Source of the DNA: Zingiber officinale
Taxonomy: Eukaryota; Streptophyta; Magnoliopsida; Zingiberales; Zingiberaceae
NCBI RefSeq assembly: GCF_018446385.1
Contig: NC_056002.1
Coordinates: 39,569,671-39,633,670, forward strand
DNA length: 64,000 bases
Direction of reading: 5' to 3'
Part shown: one piece after another, positions 60,226 to 64,000 of the stretch
How the letters are laid out: every line of letters starts with the position of its first letter
Numbering within the stretch: position 1 is the stretch's first letter
Translations under genes and position numbers: made by a program
Notes under the pieces: generated by a model
What the model saw: the letters and a program-made list of their open reading frames with translations, nothing else
The model's database searches: none
What the model was told of the DNA's origin: nothing

Positions 60226-60306
60226 TTTACAAATCTCAAGTACTCCAGAGTTGAAATTGATGAAGTGCGGTTCGAGTGGGCTGAATGCATGCTAGATTAC
60301 ATTTGA
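60226..60306 (+). other. Shared CACTA 3' terminal exon (26 codons), second copy
   Basis: Same acceptor (TTTTTACAG, 60217-60225), same 26 codons and same TGA as at 15430-15510. Homology with the first element starts only about 18 bp before the exon. Confidence 0.6.
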
Positions 60307-60887
60307 AGTGCGGTTTTACCTTGATGTGTTAAAAGAATGTTCTACCTTGATTTTGATATCTATTAGCTAGCTTTTGATGTAAAAAGAATGTTTGGGTATT
60401 TTATGGATATTGTTGTAAGAAGATTATTTATATAATTTGTAAATATTTGTGTATTTTATGGATATTATTGAATGAAGAATATTTGTATAATTTGTGAATA
60501 TTTGTGTTTTTTTTTGTTATTGTCGGTTTTTCATTGTTTCGGAAATTAAATTTGTGCTGTTAAAAAATATACATATTACATCGGTTTTCCACCGCTGCAA
60601 AACCGGTGTTATTAACTAATATTACATCGGTCATTTATCGCTGCCAAAACTGGTGTTATTAACATACAATATTACATCGGTTTTACACCATTGATGAAAC
60701 GATGTCGTTAAGTGATACTACACCGGTTAATAACCGATTCGAAGACCGGTGTCGTTAAGTGATACTACATCGGTTTTAACCCGATGTCTAAAATGGCAGA
60801 CTTTTAACATCGGCTTCATAGACATCGGTCGAAAATGAAATAGACACCGGTGGAAAATCGATGTCTATGAAGGTTTTTGCTGTAGTG
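60307..60887 (+). repeat. CACTA 3' untranslated/subterminal repeat region and terminus, second copy
   Basis: Matches 15511-16095 closely with scattered substitutions and short indels. Confidence 0.9.
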
Positions 60888-60890
60888 TCT

Positions 60891-61687
60891 CATTCCACTA
60901 AAGAGTTATTATTGCACTACCGCACCAATCCCATATTACTATATGGGTTATTTCTTATCATGAGTGTGTTAGTTTCCCTGTGTTTAAGATATAGAATGTC
61001 CACTAATTAAATGAGTTACTGACAACTCACTTAATTAATATCTAGCTCCAAGAGTAGTACCACTCAACTTCATTGTCATGCCGGACTAAGTCCACCTGCA
61101 GGGTTTACATGACACTCCTTATGAGCTCCTCAAGGGGACATCATCAACCTAGATTTCTAGGATACAATTTCATTCTATAATCAACAACACACCATATAAA
61201 TAATATCATTTCCCAACTTATCGAGTCTATTGATTTAACGAGCTAAATCACACCCTTTGATAAATTAAAGAAATAAGTATTAAGTATATGTGCTTGTTAT
61301 CATGATTAAGAGTACACACTTCCATAATAACAGAGGTATTGTTCTTTTATATAGTCAGTATAAAAAGATATTACCTCAAATGGTCCTGCTCAATACACTC
61401 AGAGTGTACTAGTGTAATTTTATAGTTAAGATAAACTAATACCAAATTACACTACGACTATTCCAATGGTTTGTTCCTTTCCATCTTAGTCGTGAGCTAC
61501 TATTTATAACTTATAAGGAACTGATAACATGATCTTCTGTGTATGACACCACACACCATGTTATCTACAATATAAATTAATTGAACAACTATATTTAGCA
61601 TATAAATGTAGACATTTGACTAATGTGATTCTTTATTTAAAAAATAAATATTTACAAAAAGCTAGGCTTTTAGTATACACTCTAACA
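60891..61687 (-). repeat. Copia element 2 LTR, last part
   Basis: Continues from 54852 after the CACTA insertion and is collinear with 4858-5655 of copia element 1. Confidence 0.92.
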
Positions 61688-61699
61688 ATCTCCCACTTA

Positions 61700-64000
61700 T
61701 ACTAAAAGACTATGCTGCCATAAACCCTGCCATACATCTGATTCCCAACCCCTCAACATGCCCATAAAAAGCTCTTACCTTAAGGGCCTTAGTGAAAGGA
61801 TCTTCCGGTTATCATCTGATGCAATCTAGGCGACAACAACTTCTCCTCACTTATACGATGTCTCGTATTAGGTGGTACTTGCGCTCAATGTGTTTACTCA
61901 CTTTATGGACTCGTGGTTCCTTCGAGTTTGCTATTGCACCACTATTATCACAATAAATTGTAATAAACTTGGGCAAACCAGGAATCACATCTAAATCCAT
62001 CATGAAGTTTCTGAGCCATACATCTTTTATGACTGCCTCAGAGGCTACTACATATTCAGCTTCTATGGTGGAGTCCGAAAAAGCATCTCTGCTTAACACT
62101 CCTTCATTGTTATGGCTCTACCTCCTAAAGTAAACACAAACCCCGAGGTCAACTTACTGTTATACCTTTCAGTCTCAATCCGTGTAACCCACAGGGAGCA
62201 AATTATCTGTCTTACGACAATCTAATGTCCCGGTCCTGGATTACTTTGATATCTACTAACCATGCCCACGGTAAAACAGATATCTGATCTCGTGCATAAC
62301 ATAGCATACATTAGGCTTCCTACAGCTGAAGCATAAGGAACTGCCTTCATTTCTTCTATCTCTTTTGATGTCTTCGAAGACATCTCTTTAGATAAAGATA
62401 TTCCATGCCTAAAAGATAGAAAACCTTTCTTGGAGTCTTACATGCTAAAACGAGATAGGATTGTATCGATATATGAAGCTTGGGATAAGCACAACATTCT
62501 TTTCTTGCGATCCCTTATTACTTTGATCTCGAGAATATGTGCACATTCTCCCAAGTCCTTCATATCGAATTGCTTGGACAACCATACCCTTACTTCCGAC
62601 AACACTTTGATATTGTTTCCAACTAACAAAATGTCATCTACGTATAGTACAAGAAATACCACCACATTTCCATCACACTTCTTGTATACACAAGACTCAT
62701 CCGGGCATTGAATAAATCCATACGACTGGATTACTTCATTAAACTGGATGTTCCAAGATCTTAAAGCTTGCTTCAGTCCATAAATAGACCGATTGAGCTT
62801 ACATACTAGATGCTCTTACCCTTTGCAATAAACCCCTCTGGTTGCTTCATATGGATGTTTTCTTCAAGACTTCCATTAAAAAAAGCTATCTTGACATCCA
62901 TTTGCCACACCTCATAATCCATATGAGCAGCAATAGATAAGAGTATCCGGATAGACTTAAGCATAACTACTGGCAAAAAGGTTTCCTCATAATCGATTCC
63001 CTCTTTCTGAGTATACCCCTTCACATCAAGCCTTGTTTTGAAGGTTTCCACCTTCCCGTCTGCCCCTCTTTTCCTTTTATAGATCCATTTACATCCAATA
63101 GTTTTTACACTATTTGATGGTTCTACTAGCTCCCAGACTTTGTTAGAATACATAGATTCTATTTCTGAATTCATTGCTCTTTGCCAAGATGCTGTATCTT
63201 TATCTTGGAGTACTTCGTCATATGTTCAGGGATCAGGTTCATGTTTACCTGGGATCAAGTCCGACGACTCTCCCAAAAACATGAATCTTTCAGGTTGCCT
63301 AACAACCCTCCCACTACGATGAGGTACTGTCTATTATTATGTATCATTTGTGATACGTGTTGCAGTTTTTTGTGATATTTCATCTTGCACTATTGGTACT
63401 AAAGTAGACATGTCCTCTCTAATTTCTTCTAGAATAATTTCACTCATGGGCTTATGGTTCATTACATAATCTTCCTCTAAAAATCGAGCATTAGTGCTAA
63501 CAATGATCTTATGATTTTTAGGATTATAAAACAAACCACCTTTCGTTCCCTTAGGATATCCTACAAACAAACAAACTTCTGTACGTGATTCCAACTTGCC
63601 AGTATCTCCCTTCAGCACATGTGCTGGACTATCCCATATCTGAATATGACTCAGACTAGGCTTACACCTATTCCACAATTCCATGGAAGTAGAGGGTACT
63701 GATTTAGAAGGTACTATATTCAGAATATACACTGCTGTTTCTAGAGCATATCCCCAAAACGAATATGGTAATTCTGAATAACTCATCATCGATCTAACCA
63801 TTTTCATAAGAGTTCTATTCCTTCTTTCTGCCACACCATTCTGTTGGGGTGTACCAGGTGCAAACAATTGGGATTGAATCCCGACCTATGATAAGTAATT
63901 CTTAAACTCTCCAAAGAGGTATTCACCACCACGATCAGACCGTAGTATCTTGATACTTTTACCATGACGTTTCTCCACATAAGCCTTGTACTCTTTGAAC
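61700..64000 (-). pseudogene. Copia element 2 pol (integrase, RT, RNase H), broken and incomplete
   Basis: On the minus strand from the window edge: integrase C-terminal half with [20 protein letters not shown] (63862-63800); RT start [11 protein letters not shown] (63150) and YVDD intact (62646-62635); RNase H with EAEYVVASEA and ITIYCDNSGAIANSKEP (62060-61930). It is collinear with copia element 1 but has more damage: frame changes near 63330, 62815, 62430 and 62100 and a degraded stretch 62100-62430. The gag and protease are outside the window. Confidence 0.9.

Larger units (their letters stand above)
54853..60887 (+). mobile_element. Complete CACTA transposon (6035 bp) carrying fragments of three genes
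   Basis: Left end CACTACAAGAAAAACCCTC at 54853; right end, read in reverse complement, CACTACAGCAAAAACCTTC at 60887. The inverted ends stay alike for about 30 bp. The 3-bp target duplication TCT is at 54850-54852 and 60888-60890. Removing the element rejoins the copia LTR text seen at 4850 and 12285. Subterminal repeats of the CATAGACATCGGT type lie at both ends (54876-55070 and 60570-60880). No transposase gene; the interior holds F-box/LRR, NPH3/BTB and MSI4 gene fragments, all on the + strand with introns. Confidence 0.95.
49231..64000 (-). mobile_element. Ty1/copia element 2, partial, with two insertions in its LTR
   Basis: Its left LTR (3' LTR on the minus strand) starts TGTTGGTTGCTACTC at 49231 and ends TCTAACA at 61687. 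Removing the two inserts leaves about 2425 bp, the same length as the LTRs of copia element 1, and the order of blocks is the same. A purine tract (reverse complement of ATCTCCCACTT) follows at 61688 and then pol on the minus strand. The element continues beyond the window, so its other LTR and target duplication are not seen. Confidence 0.92.

Overview
The window looks like a stretch of heterochromatic, transposon-dense nuclear DNA from a flowering plant, possibly a monocot. The evidence is long-LTR Ty1/copia and Tekay-like Ty3/gypsy elements, gag-only LTR elements, CACTA transposons, and intron-bearing fragments of plant nuclear genes (DEG2 protease, CPK kinase, NPH3/BTB, MSI4/FVE, F-box/LRR, NEDD1). 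I find no intact host gene. Every recognisable coding stretch is a retrotransposon polyprotein with breaks or a gene fragment inside a DNA transposon.

Left part (1-16095): the right portion of a CACTA transposon whose left end lies outside the window. It carries fragments of NEDD1, DEG2 and a calcium-dependent protein kinase, all on the + strand, and ends at 16095. A 9.9-kb Ty1/copia element (3230-13094, minus strand, 5-bp target duplication TCTCC) sits inside it.

Middle part (16096-49230): old repetitive DNA with at least five kinds of short tandem array (18-, 26-, 72-76-, 28- and 21/37-bp units), split by nested LTR insertions. A solo LTR (18143-40742, TSD CCAAC) was entered by a Tekay-like gypsy element on the + strand (18211-37168, TSD AGAGT). 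Its 5' LTR was then entered by a related gypsy element in opposite orientation (20405-29934, TSD GTCAT). The same solo LTR was also hit by a copia solo LTR (37693-40079, TSD CCAGG). A gag-only LTR element (41515-47152, minus, TSD GACAC) splits the 28-bp array and itself holds another solo LTR (44902-46751, TSD GGAGG). A truncated gag-only-type LTR follows at 48833-49230.

Right part (49231-64000): a second copia element on the minus strand, running off the window. Its 3' LTR was hit twice, by a gag-only LTR element (49920-53914) and by a complete 6.0-kb CACTA transposon (54853-60887, TSD TCT). This CACTA carries fragments of an F-box/LRR gene, an NPH3/BTB gene and MSI4/FVE. The two CACTA elements share only their last ~0.67 kb, which includes a splice acceptor, a 26-codon terminal exon and the subterminal repeats.

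The most interesting candidates are: (1) the two gene-capturing CACTA elements with the same 3' terminal-exon cassette; (2) a ~4.5-kb inverted repeat of gypsy LTRs (18211-22739) that could make a long hairpin RNA; (3) a tRNA-like sequence and a GATC-rich palindrome array kept in all four gypsy LTRs; and (4) two gag-only LTR elements without any pol gene.
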